A stretch of 42,647 nt of DNA, taken from positions 1-42,647 of IMG/VR virus record IMGVR_UViG_3300034062_008255. One strand, given 5' to 3'. Shown here piece by piece: positions 14,063 to 19,517 of this stretch; the stretch's first letter is position 1; each line of letters starts with the position of its first letter. The notes under the pieces were generated by a model, which was not told where the DNA came from, made no database searches, and worked only from the letters and a program-made list of their open reading frames with translations. This DNA comes from a virus. The translations under genes were made by a program, and so were the position numbers.

Positions 14063-14087
14063 TGAGACGTTTACCCGCGACGTCTCA
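14063..14087 (-). terminator. Hairpin between lipoprotein gene and tRNA-Ala
   Basis: 8-bp stem TGAGACGT/ACGTCTCA with a 9-nt loop, followed on the minus strand by CTTTTC only 6 nt before the tRNA-Ala 5' end. It could be a weak terminator or a processing signal. Confidence 0.4.
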
Positions 14088-14150
14088 GGACTAATCTCTA
14101 CCACTCGTATGTGGAAATGTCGGCACCATTTACAAGATTAACCCGTTGTA

Positions 14151-14258
14151 TTATTTAACCTTACAAACAACAGTTTTATTGCATGGAGTGCATTGTTTTT
14201 TAGATGCACATGCAGTAACACCGAGCATAAGGAATAATGATAGGATGATGTATTTCAT
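14151..14258 (-). CDS. Tiny lipoprotein (35 aa)
   Basis: 35 residues starting M-K-Y-I-I-L-S-L-F-L-M-L-G-V-T-A-C: charged start, hydrophobic core and a lipobox V-T-A-C, so the mature product is a 19-residue lipid-anchored peptide rich in Cys and Lys (C-A-S-K-K-Q-C-T-P-C-N-K). Small lipoproteins of this kind in phages resemble outer-membrane spanins (Rz1) or exclusion factors; there is no overlapping Rz-like gene here, so the role is open. It sits in the tRNA cluster between tRNA-Ala and the sugar dehydrogenase gene. Confidence 0.65.
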   Translation of the reverse strand: MKYIILSLFLMLGVTACASKKQCTPCNKTVVCKVK

Positions 14259-14295
14259 AGAATCTTTATTCTACTACATGTCTTATAAACTGCAA

Positions 14296-15027
14296 CTATT
14301 TTTTAAATTTTAAAACTTCCTCTATCAAAGAACTATCAATTAAATTTTCTAAAAGTTCAGCATTAGGTACAACACAGTGACCACCTATTTTACCTTCTGG
14401 TGGATATAACACTGGCCGTGTAAAATGGCTCATACCTAGTTCTTTATAACCCTCATTGTATGAAACATTCCAATCTGTTGATACGTTAACGTATTCTAAG
14501 CTATGTCTATCACAAAGCTTTTTAACTAGATCATGCCATGCTATACATACTCCGTAATATGTTGTGCAAAGAAGTTTTGAGAGTTCAGTAGCAAAAGAAT
14601 TCTTCATACGCTCACATTTAAAACCTAAAAATTTTAAATGTGCATAAGCCAATTGATAACCGTCCTCCGTATCACTTCCAATATATTTAACAAACCGTTT
14701 AAGTGAGTCATAAAGATAAGGATGAATGCCTCTTACAGGGCTATGAATAACAAACTTGTTCGGGCTTAACATCTGTAATCGTTTTGTTGTACCAGGAAGA
14801 ACCGTTGAATGAATTATCGTAATGATAGGCTTTGATGTTTGAATTTGTTCATAAACAATATCTAAAAAATCATTATTGTAGGGTATACAGACGTTAAGTA
14901 TTACTAGCTCACCGAGCTGTTCTACACTATTTTTGTCTTTTATCTTAAGGTTAAAAGGTTTATCTTTATAGAATTCGCTTAGCGCTTGTCCTATTTCACC
15001 GTAACCTAAAATACCAACGTCAATCAT
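14296..15027 (-). CDS. UDP-sugar dehydrogenase-like protein (short)
   Basis: A 243-residue protein, shorter than the usual ~400. It begins with the NAD-binding G-x-G-x-x-G (G-I-L-G-Y-G-E-I-G), then has H-S-T-V-L-P-G-T-T and H-S-P-V-R-G-I, and A-T-E-L-S-K-L-L-C-T-T-Y-Y, all characteristic of UDP-glucose/UDP-ManNAc dehydrogenases; the end G-K-I-G-G-H-C-V-V-P-N matches the loop that carries the catalytic Cys. The C-terminal UDP-binding domain is missing, so it may be a reduced enzyme, a reductase relative or inactive. It may modify sugars used by the phage glycosyltransferase. It is placed inside the tRNA cluster. Confidence 0.65.
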   Translation of the reverse strand: MIDVGILGYGEIGQALSEFYKDKPFNLKIKDKNSVEQLGELVILNVCIPYNNDFLDIVYEQIQTSKPIITIIHSTVLPGTTKRLQMLSPNKFVIHSPVRGIHPYLYDSLKRFVKYIGSDTEDGYQLAYAHLKFLGFKCERMKNSFATELSKLLCTTYYGVCIAWHDLVKKLCDRHSLEYVNVSTDWNVSYNEGYKELGMSHFTRPVLYPPEGKIGGHCVVPNAELLENLIDSSLIEEVLKFKK

Positions 15028-15064
15028 ATCACAAGTATATTGTATCTTTTATAAAATTCAATAT

Positions 15065-15140
15065 TGGGTTGCTCGACGGGGTTCGAACCCGCTCTGACAG
15101 GATCACAACCTGTAATGCTAACCGTTACACTACGAGCAAC
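15065..15140 (-). tRNA. tRNA-His(GUG)
   Basis: Has the extra G at -1 paired with C73, the histidine identity feature. Anticodon loop TTGTGAT, canonical T-loop TTCGAAC, encoded CCA. Confidence 0.93.
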
Positions 15141-15148
15141 ATTTAAAG

Positions 15149-15223
15149 TGGCCGCTGCTGTTGGTAACGCTCCAACCTATCAAGTTCTTCAGACTCGTGC
15201 TAATCTATCTCAGCTAAGCAGCG
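15149..15223 (-). tRNA. tRNA-Phe(GAA), atypical elbow
   Basis: Perfect 7-bp acceptor CGCTGCT/AGCAGCG, anticodon stem CGAGT/ACTTG with loop CTGAAGA (GAA), T-stem GTTGG/CCAAC and encoded CCA. The T-loop is AGCGTTA instead of TTCRANN, and the D-loop reads ..ATAGAT with A-G where G18-G19 is normal. Four-nucleotide variable region and discriminator G, both unusual for Phe. Intact stems argue for a working tRNA. Confidence 0.75.
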
Positions 15224-15243
15224 TAATATCGGGAGATAAAGTA

Positions 15244-15318
15244 TCGGGCAGAGAGGACTCGAACCTCCGGTCATTCCTGCTCCCAAAGCAGGTGCCATGG
15301 CCACTAGGCGACTGCCCG
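15244..15318 (-). tRNA. tRNA-Pro(UGG)
   Basis: Acceptor CGGGCAG/CTGCCCG with the C1-G72 pair of bacterial proline tRNAs, anticodon loop TTTGGGA, canonical T-loop TTCGAGT, discriminator A, CCA not encoded. Confidence 0.93.
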
Positions 15319-15341
15319 TTTAAAGTGTTTTATATATTTAT

Positions 15342-16211
15342 CTAAAATTTTAGAAAATCCGTAAGTGTACGGATTTGATCACTTCTTAAAAAGAACAAAT
15401 CATACCATTGATTTATATTCTTTAAAATCTGATGAAACCCTAACTCCTCACATCTCTTTTTAAACTGACTAAATTTGAATTCAACTGGTTGTTTAAACTG
15501 TTCTTTTACATAAGAACATTCTGTTTCATCTTGCAGAGTGTTTCTCAAATCTAATAATAAAAGATTATGTGCATATTGAGCTAGCTCTTCTGCACTCATT
15601 TCGACTTCACCGGCCAAATATTTTTCTATCTTAACTTTTCCAAAGCCTTTAATGCCTGGAACGTTATCAGATTTGTCACCTTGCAGAGCTTTAATTTTTA
15701 CGAAGTGCTCCTTTTTACATTTTAATACTTCTTCGAAGTTTGCTAAATTAAATTCTACTTTACGAATCGGATCAAAAACTACTGTATTCTTATCAATAAG
15801 TTGACAAAGGTCTCTGTCGACAGTAATAATGACTTTTTGATCGTCCTTGTATTCATTACAAAAGATAGCAATCACATCATCTGCTTCATATGCATAGGGA
15901 CACACGCTATTAATACCGAGATAACCAAGCATCTCTTTAATAATGTAATTCTTTGTATGAACATCTTTATTGCGTTCCTGATCACGATTACCTTTATAGC
16001 CTTCAAGCAAAGCTTTGCGCTTATTAACTTGATAGTCTGCTTTCTCGTCCCATGCACAGTAGGTTACGTTAGGCTGATACTTAGCTACGTATTTTTTAAC
16101 ACTCGTCAAAAAAAGATGAATGTGGAAGTGCTCGTTATAAATTGGCTGGTTTTTAGCAACCCAAAAAGTTCTATGAACAAGATTGTTGCCATCTATAATG
16201 AGACGTTTCAT
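15342..16211 (-). CDS. FEN-family 5'-3' exonuclease / RNase H (T4 Rnh-like)
   Basis: A 289-residue protein. It contains the PIN/FEN acidic sites I-I-D-G-N-N-L near the start, Y-E-A-D-D-V-I-A, T-V-D-R-D-L-C-Q-L-I, and the helix-hairpin-helix region Q-G-D-K-S-D-N-V-P-G-I-K-G-F-G. It removes RNA primers and 5' flaps during lagging-strand synthesis, like T4 RNase H, rather than being the nuclease part of a polymerase, since no polymerase domain follows. It is leftward, between tRNA-Pro and the membrane-anchored papain-like gene. No start other than the ATG at 16211 fits the conserved first strand. Confidence 0.9.
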   Translation of the reverse strand: MKRLIIDGNNLVHRTFWVAKNQPIYNEHFHIHLFLTSVKKYVAKYQPNVTYCAWDEKADYQVNKRKALLEGYKGNRDQERNKDVHTKNYIIKEMLGYLGINSVCPYAYEADDVIAIFCNEYKDDQKVIITVDRDLCQLIDKNTVVFDPIRKVEFNLANFEEVLKCKKEHFVKIKALQGDKSDNVPGIKGFGKVKIEKYLAGEVEMSAEELAQYAHNLLLLDLRNTLQDETECSYVKEQFKQPVEFKFSQFKKRCEELGFHQILKNINQWYDLFFLRSDQIRTLTDFLKF

Positions 16212-16237
16212 TGCTATATAATAGAGGATTTCTTCAG

Positions 16238-16627
16238 TTAATGCAATAATAATGTTGGTTCAATATAGTATGCTTTTTTTATTGAAAGTTTTGGAAAAGC
16301 AAGTTCCGCGATCATTAATGGGTTATAAAGTGAAAAGTGCGCTACAGGGAAAGATCCGCGATTAGGATCATAAACCCACGTTATATTTTTATAGACAAAA
16401 ACAGTTACAGCATGTCCTTCTATTATTCCATAAAATTGAATTGCAAGAACTCTTGTCCACATGTATTCATCTAATATTTGCTGAGCTTGTATAACTTGTT
16501 GAAAATATAAAGATTGTATTAGACAGCCGTCATTCAGCATTTCATATTTAAGTGGCACACGAACTGAATAATATTCAAAATAAAAAAACAAACCCACTGC
16601 TACTAGTATAGTAGGCCACCACTTCAT
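16238..16627 (-). CDS. Membrane-anchored papain-like putative cysteine protease
   Basis: A 129-residue protein. Residues ~5-20 (T-I-L-V-A-V-G-L-F-F-Y-F-E-Y-Y) form one membrane anchor. Then N-D-G-C-L-I-Q-S-L gives a Cys at a helix start, and E-G-H-A-V-T-V-F-V-Y and V-Y-D-P-N-R-G-S give His and Asp in the papain-like/transglutaminase-like order. It may act in the envelope or periplasm on peptides or proteins. The similar but soluble protein at 4935-5324 has the same order of residues. A CATAAGTA box overlapping tRNA-Arg lies 5 nt before the ATG. Catalysis is inferred from the motif order. Confidence 0.5.
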   Translation of the reverse strand: MKWWPTILVAVGLFFYFEYYSVRVPLKYEMLNDGCLIQSLYFQQVIQAQQILDEYMWTRVLAIQFYGIIEGHAVTVFVYKNITWVYDPNRGSFPVAHFSLYNPLMIAELAFPKLSIKKAYYIEPTLLLH

Positions 16628-16632
16628 AAAAA

Positions 16633-16640
16633 TACTTATG
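16633..16640 (-). promoter_or_regulatory. Late-like box CATAAGTA after tRNA-Arg
   Basis: CATAAGTA on the minus strand, 5 nt before the ATG of 16238-16627 and overlapping the last bases of tRNA-Arg, exactly as at 13792-13799. Confidence 0.45.
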
Positions 16641-16710
16641 GATCCTCCAAGGGTCGAACTCAGAATTTAACGTCCGTAGCGTTACGTGATATCCATTTCA
16701 CCAAGGATCC
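16639..16710 (-). tRNA. tRNA-Arg(ACG)
   Basis: Acceptor GGATCCT/AGGATCC, anticodon loop CTACGGA (ACG; A34 needs host TadA to become inosine), canonical T-loop TTCGACC, GG in the D-loop, CCA not encoded. Confidence 0.93.
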
Positions 16711-16714
16711 GAAA

Positions 16715-16788
16715 TGGCGGTTCGTAGGGGTTATGCTCCCCTGCTACTAGAGTGACAATCTAGTGTACTGCTATTATACTAACGAACC
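16715..16788 (-). tRNA. tRNA-Asp(GUC), atypical elbow
   Basis: Acceptor GGTTCGT/ACGAACC, anticodon loop TTGTCAC, T-stem AGGGG/CCCCT, discriminator G (an Asp identity base) and encoded CCA. T-loop AGCATAA and D-loop AATAGCA replace the usual TTCRA and GG. Identity and stems are intact, so it is likely functional. Confidence 0.8.
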
Positions 16789-16793
16789 ATAAG

Positions 16794-16865
16794 TGGAGTC
16801 GGTGGGGGTCGAACCCACGGCCAATTGGTTAAAAGCCAACTGCTCTTCCTCTGAGCTACAACTCC
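16794..16865 (-). tRNA. tRNA-Lys(UUU)
   Basis: Acceptor GGAGTTG/CGACTCC, anticodon loop CTTTTAA, canonical T-loop TTCGACC, GG in the D-loop, discriminator A, CCA not encoded. Confidence 0.93.
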
Positions 16866-16872
16866 CGAAATA

Positions 16873-16943
16873 TGCCGCAGCACGGTACTGCCCCGAGTTC
16901 TTTAGTTTGGAAGACTAACACATTACTTTTATGTTACTGCGGC
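16873..16943 (-). tRNA. tRNA-Gly(UCC), atypical elbow
   Basis: Acceptor GCCGCAG/CTGCGGC, D-stem ACAT/ATGT, anticodon stem TTAGT/ACTAA with loop CTTCCAA. T-loop GGCAGTA and D-loop AAAAGTA deviate from the canonical form; T-stem has one mismatch. CCA not encoded. A second, canonical glycine tRNA (GCC) is at 18206-18277. Confidence 0.75.
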
Positions 16944-16947
16944 TAAA

Positions 16948-17031
16948 TGGCATGTCCGTGAGGAATCGAACCCCTTAGTCAAACGACGAGAGTTTTGGAG
17001 ACTCTGTACAATCCCACTTGTGAGCGGACAT
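16948..17031 (-). tRNA. tRNA-Trp(CCA) with long variable arm
   Basis: Acceptor ATGTCCG/CGGACAT with A1-U72 and G73 as in bacterial tRNA-Trp, anticodon loop CTCCAAA, canonical T-loop TTCGATT, encoded CCA. The variable region is 13 nt with a GTC-GTTT-GAC hairpin instead of ~5 nt, and position 8 is C instead of U. Confidence 0.8.
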
Positions 17032-17039
17032 ATAAAGAA

Positions 17040-17112
17040 TAGCGGGTGAGGAAATCGAATCCTCCTATAGATGCTTATGAGACACCTGAACTCACCAGAG
17101 TTCTAACCCGCA
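17040..17112 (-). tRNA. tRNA-Met(CAU), initiator-like
   Basis: Anticodon loop CTCATAA as in bacterial initiator tRNA, acceptor with an unpaired 1-72 position (U-U) over five G-C pairs, and A11-U24, all initiator features. The three G-C pairs of the anticodon stem are absent (GGTGT/GCATC), so elongator use is also possible. Canonical T-loop and D-loop; CCA not encoded. Confidence 0.85.
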
Positions 17113-17128
17113 GTTAAAATTATTTAAA

Positions 17129-17200
17129 AGCCCCAGGACGGTTACGCTCCGTCTACCGATCCTTACCAAGGAACTGTTTTGCTATTAGAACTACAAGGGC
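17129..17200 (-). tRNA. tRNA-Thr(GGU), atypical elbow
   Basis: Acceptor GCCCTTG/CTGGGGC with one U-U mismatch, anticodon loop TTGGTAA, T-stem GACGG/CCGTC. T-loop AGCGTAA and D-loop ..AATAGCA are non-canonical. Discriminator U and no encoded CCA. Less perfect than the other atypical tRNAs; could be decaying. Confidence 0.65.
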
Positions 17201-17208
17201 GGTTAAAA

Positions 17209-17299
17209 TGGCGGGCAGAGTAAGATTCGAACCCATGGTGAAGTTTCCCCCACTTCCGATTTCAAGTCGGGCGCCTTAGACCAACTCAGCTATCTGCCC
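17209..17299 (-). tRNA. tRNA-Ser(UGA), copy 2
   Basis: Type II tRNA with long variable arm, anticodon loop CTTGAAA, acceptor GGGCAGA/TCTGCCC, canonical T-loop TTCGAAT, discriminator G, encoded CCA. Same anticodon as 11316-11403 but clearly different body sequence. Confidence 0.9.
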
Positions 17300-17304
17300 T
17301 AAAA

Positions 17305-17378
17305 TGGTCCCTCCTCATGGTACCGCCCCATGCTCTGTTCCTTATCAAAGAACCGTTCTACTACTGAACTAAGGAGGG
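17305..17378 (-). tRNA. tRNA-Ile(GAU), atypical elbow
   Basis: Perfect acceptor CCCTCCT/AGGAGGG, D-stem GTTC/GAAC, anticodon stem GTTCT/GGAAC with loop TTGATAA, T-stem CATGG/CCATG, discriminator A, encoded CCA. T-loop GGCGGTA and D-loop AGTAGTA are non-canonical. The stems are essentially perfect, the best evidence that this class is not degenerate. Confidence 0.8.
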
Positions 17379-17717
17379 AAAGGGCGTGTTTTTGTACCAG
17401 AAACCGAAGGCGTCCCAACTTAATGTGTACTGGCTTTGTTATCACGCTAGATCACCCGAACGGTGCGCATCGACATCATCGAGAGGCGTCCCGGGTCTAC
17501 TAAAATATTTAGTATGTGAAGGGTTTTGTCCTAGGAATTGTCCCTTCCTCAACGGAGCCCGGCATGGAGCCAGTACTTCCGTCCTCAGCCTGTGTTAAAC
17601 TAAATGCATAGAGTCGTAGCTTTATGTAGCCTAGCTCGTCTAGCACAGATGGGTCTCCTAACACACTAACAGGCAAAGAGATTCCACCCTGATCTGGAAA
17701 CCACTACGGCCAGATCG
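17379..17717 (-). ncRNA. Candidate large structured RNA of unknown family
   Basis: About 340 nt with no credible gene and GC near 50%, well above the surroundings. At least seven helices can be drawn: 17427-17434 with 17569-17576 (8 bp), 17491-17495 with 17558-17562, 17498-17504 with 17508-17514, 17518-17523 with 17542-17547, 17591-17597 with 17659-17665, 17607-17613 with 17620-17626 and 17691-17697 with 17710-17716. Their nesting gives two multi-branched domains and an end hairpin. The 9-mer AGGCGTCCC occurs twice (17408, 17484). It directly abuts tRNA-Ile and the tRNAs run leftward, so I place it on the minus strand. I find no tmRNA tag, RNase P motifs or group I core. Large ornate phage RNAs (GOLLD, ROOL) also lie near tRNAs, but this one is shorter. 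Confidence 0.6.
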
Positions 17718-17924
17718 TTAAACAAGATTTTTATTCCATTCTCGTGCTGCTTCAATATAACCTTCTTCTTGAAGATAGTTTCTTAAAGCTTGAAAGTCAT
17801 GACCAGAGATTCTTTTCTTTGAACGAATTTCTAAATCATAATGATCTTCACCATCGTTGGTCCAAAGGGTTTTGATACCAACTTCCATATTATTGCCTTT
17901 GAATGATAATCTTGTCGTATACAT
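17718..17924 (-). CDS. Hypothetical small protein
   Basis: A 68-residue soluble protein (start M-Y-T-T-R-L-S-F-K-G; later G-H-D-F-Q-A-L-R-N-Y-L-Q-E-E-G-Y-I). No family is recognised. It lies between the structured RNA and tRNA-Cys in the same leftward direction; a TATAAT sequence stands ~10 nt before the ATG and could be a host-type -10 element or coincidence. Confidence 0.6.
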   Translation of the reverse strand: MYTTRLSFKGNNMEVGIKTLWTNDGEDHYDLEIRSKKRISGHDFQALRNYLQEEGYIEAAREWNKNLV

Positions 17925-17967
17925 AAATTCATATTATACGAATATTTGCTATTTGCAAATAAAAAAA

Positions 17968-18042
17968 TGGAGCATCGGGTCAGAGTCGAACTGACTAATA
18001 AAGGTTTTGCAGACCATTGCCTAGCCGTTTAGCTTCCGATGC
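17968..18042 (-). tRNA. tRNA-Cys(GCA)
   Basis: Acceptor GCATCGG/CCGATGC, anticodon loop CTGCAAA, discriminator U73 (the cysteine identity base), canonical T-loop TTCGACT, encoded CCA. One mismatch in the anticodon stem. Confidence 0.92.
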
Positions 18043-18049
18043 AAAAAAA

Positions 18050-18132
18050 TGGGGCCAGTGGAGGGACTCGAACCCCCGTTGTTTGTATACCGCTTTACAA
18101 AAGCGGTGCTGTCGCCGCTGAGCCACACTGGC
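18050..18132 (-). tRNA. tRNA-Thr(UGU) with long variable region
   Basis: Acceptor GCCAGTG/CACTGGC, anticodon stem CCGCT/AGCGG with loop TTTGTAA, canonical T-loop TTCGAGT, encoded CCA. The variable region is ~12 nt without an obvious stem and the discriminator is C, both odd for threonine. Confidence 0.8.
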
Positions 18133-18144
18133 ATTAAAATCTTA

Positions 18145-18188
18145 CCCGGGATCCGTCACTACATTAGCAGGAGAGGGATTGTCCCGGG
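18145..18188. other. Imperfect inverted repeat between two tRNAs
   Basis: CCCGGGA (18145-18151) pairs with TCCCGGG (18182-18188), extended by TCC/GGA after a bulge. It fills the gap between tRNA-Thr(UGU) and tRNA-Gly(GCC); no cloverleaf can be drawn. It might be a small RNA, a processing signal or a collapsed tRNA. Confidence 0.4.
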
Positions 18189-18205
18189 ACTGTAAAATTT
18201 TAAAA

Positions 18206-18277
18206 AGCGAGTGATCGGGCTCGAACCGACAGTACCTTCGTTGGCAACGAAGTGCATTACCATTATGCTACACTCGC
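18206..18277 (-). tRNA. tRNA-Gly(GCC)
   Basis: Acceptor GCGAGTG/CACTCGC, anticodon stem CTTCG/CGAAG with loop TTGCCAA, canonical T-loop TTCGAGC, GG in the D-loop, discriminator U, CCA not encoded. Confidence 0.93.
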
Positions 18278-18339
18278 GCTTTTTATAAAGATCTACACCT
18301 CTATATATTTCATATACCCACGGATTCAAGGTGGTTGTT

Positions 18340-18495
18340 TCGATGATTCAGGCTCATCTCCCAAAAAGCCTTTTAAATTGAAACCCGCTGCTCATTTTAT
18401 TGAGTTCAGCGGGCTTATCAAGAAAATTCTATATAATACCCGCTTAGAAGACAAAGGTTGTCCATGAGCCTGTAATTGGGCTCGGACAACTTGTT
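18340..18495 (-). ncRNA. Candidate structured RNA with alternative helices
   Basis: The 297 nt between tRNA-Gly and the next gene contain no credible orf. Helix A: GTTGTCC (18457-18463) with GGACAAC (18484-18490), extended by GAGCC/GGCTC. Helix B: CCCGCTG (18384-18390) with CAGCGGG (18407-18413) plus an inner CTCA/TGAG. Competing pairings exist: CAGGCTCAT (18349-18357) is the exact complement of ATGAGCCTG (18464-18472, inside helix A), and CCCGCT at 18439-18444 can replace the 5' arm of helix B. Mutually exclusive long helices are typical of switching RNAs. Orientation is assumed from the neighbours. Confidence 0.5.
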
Positions 18496-18574
18496 CCGCG
18501 TGTATCTGTATGAAGTTTCATTTTTGAATGTATATATATATTTATAAAGGAACCTATGGTAAAGTGCAAGTATT

Positions 18575-18715
18575 TTATGGCTTTCTTTTTCCGCCTGCAT
18601 CAGAGCGTTGTGCTCGAGTGTTTTTGTTATAGAACTGACGAACATTTTTAGCTGTCTGGTATTGGCCGCCAGGAACTGCATACGTCTTCTGAATAATTTT
18701 ATTTTTTGTTTTCAC
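18575..18715 (-). CDS. Small basic protein (46 aa)
   Basis: 46 residues with a GTG start that overlaps the TGA of the upstream gene, so it is coupled to it. The sequence is basic and protein-like throughout (Y-A-V-P-G-G-Q-Y-Q-T-A-K-N-V-R-Q-F-Y, ending S-D-A-G-G-K-R-K-P). No family is recognised. A longer open frame on the same strand (18418-18681) overlaps both this gene and the structured RNA and looks like a shadow. Confidence 0.55.
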   Translation of the reverse strand: MKTKNKIIQKTYAVPGGQYQTAKNVRQFYNKNTRAQRSDAGGKRKP

Positions 18716-19347
18716 AGTCTATATAATGCTTTAGTTAAGCATGAATATGTCTTATTGACTATTCTTAATAATAAACGAATTACATAACGATAGCAAGCAA
18801 ATTTTCTTAAGAAGCCAACAATCTTTCTTGAAATTTTTTTGTTTTCCACAGCCCTTTTTTCAGCCCAGATTTTGTTGTTTTTAATTCTTTCGCTTATCGG
18901 ATCCTTAGTTACTTTTATAAGTTTTATTTCATCTAAATTTCCGTGTGTAAAATAAGCTTCAAATTCTATCCACCAATCATAGCCTTGAATGAGTTCGATA
19001 TCATCCCAAGTCATTTGCTCCGGGTCATCACTAACCCAATCCCAGTTATAACCATCATTATCACAATATGATGTATAAAAATTAATAGTGCCGTGAAAGT
19101 CAACTTTCCTCCACTCTTCCTTTGCCACATCCATATAGCCTTTTAGAAAAGCACCATCATCATCCTTCCATACTCTCTCTTGCCATAGATAGTTTAGCTT
19201 TCCCGTTTTAGTAATCTCATATGTTTCCATGAGACTTTCCAGGTCCTTTGTTTGAAAAGGTTCTTCTTCCCATTTAACATTAAGAGCTTTAAGCTCCTTA
19301 GTTAAGGGTAGTTTCTTTTTAACAAAGATAGTATCAAACATTCCCAT
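18712..19347 (-). CDS. Hypothetical phage protein with C-terminal basic region
   Basis: A 211-residue protein started at the ATG at 19347, which overlaps the upstream TAA (TAATG) and has GAGGAG just before it. The N-terminus M-G-M-F-D-T-I-F-V-K-K-K-L-P-L and the W/D-rich centre (Y-N-W-D-W-V-S-D-D-P-E) are of a type seen in many myovirus hypotheticals. The last 50 residues are basic and partly hydrophobic. Function unknown. Confidence 0.65.
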   Translation of the reverse strand: MGMFDTIFVKKKLPLTKELKALNVKWEEEPFQTKDLESLMETYEITKTGKLNYLWQERVWKDDDGAFLKGYMDVAKEEWRKVDFHGTINFYTSYCDNDGYNWDWVSDDPEQMTWDDIELIQGYDWWIEFEAYFTHGNLDEIKLIKVTKDPISERIKNNKIWAEKRAVENKKISRKIVGFLRKFACYRYVIRLLLRIVNKTYSCLTKALYRL

Positions 19348-19517
19348 TACTGTTGCTCCTCCCACTTAGGTAAGTCAACGTCATCAATCGGGGCGAAATA
19401 TTGATCAATTTTTTGTTCTAGTCTTGAAAAGCGTATTTCATTTGAAAATAGAACCATAAGTTGTATTATTAAAATTGATAGTATTACAAAAAGTATAGTG
19501 TTTATATTATTATTCAC
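19347..19517 (-). CDS. Small single-span membrane protein (56 aa)
   Basis: GTG start with AAGGAAG about 12 nt upstream, overlapping the end of the previous gene by 8 nt. Residues ~8-24 (I-L-F-V-I-L-S-I-L-I-I-Q-L-M-V-L-F) form one membrane span, followed by a charged helix and the tail P-K-W-E-E-Q-Q. Both ends are coupled to neighbours, so it is very likely expressed. Function unknown. Confidence 0.6.
   Translation of the reverse strand: MNNNINTILFVILSILIIQLMVLFSNEIRFSRLEQKIDQYFAPIDDVDLPKWEEQQ

Noticed and set aside
14057-14150. A further tRNA between tRNA-Ala and the tiny lipoprotein gene
   Set aside because: Only one 8-bp hairpin forms; there is no acceptor pairing and no 7-nt anticodon loop.
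17386-17598. 70-codon open frame on the + strand
   Set aside because: It lies inside the structured RNA candidate, has no ribosome site, an unlikely composition (many Cys, Arg and Ser) and runs against the tRNA direction.
17379-17717. tmRNA, RNase P RNA or group I intron
   Set aside because: No tag frame ending in A-L-A-A-type codons, no tRNA-like ends with CCA, no conserved RNase P core and no group I P7 core could be found by eye on either strand.
18335-18360. Hammerhead ribozyme core (GATGAG ... CGAAA on the minus strand)
   Set aside because: The invariant CUGAUGA is not complete (GAGATGA instead) and stems I and III do not form.
18418-18681. 87-codon open frame on the minus strand
   Set aside because: It overlaps a better small gene (18575-18715, coupled GTGA start) and runs through the paired segments of the structured RNA.
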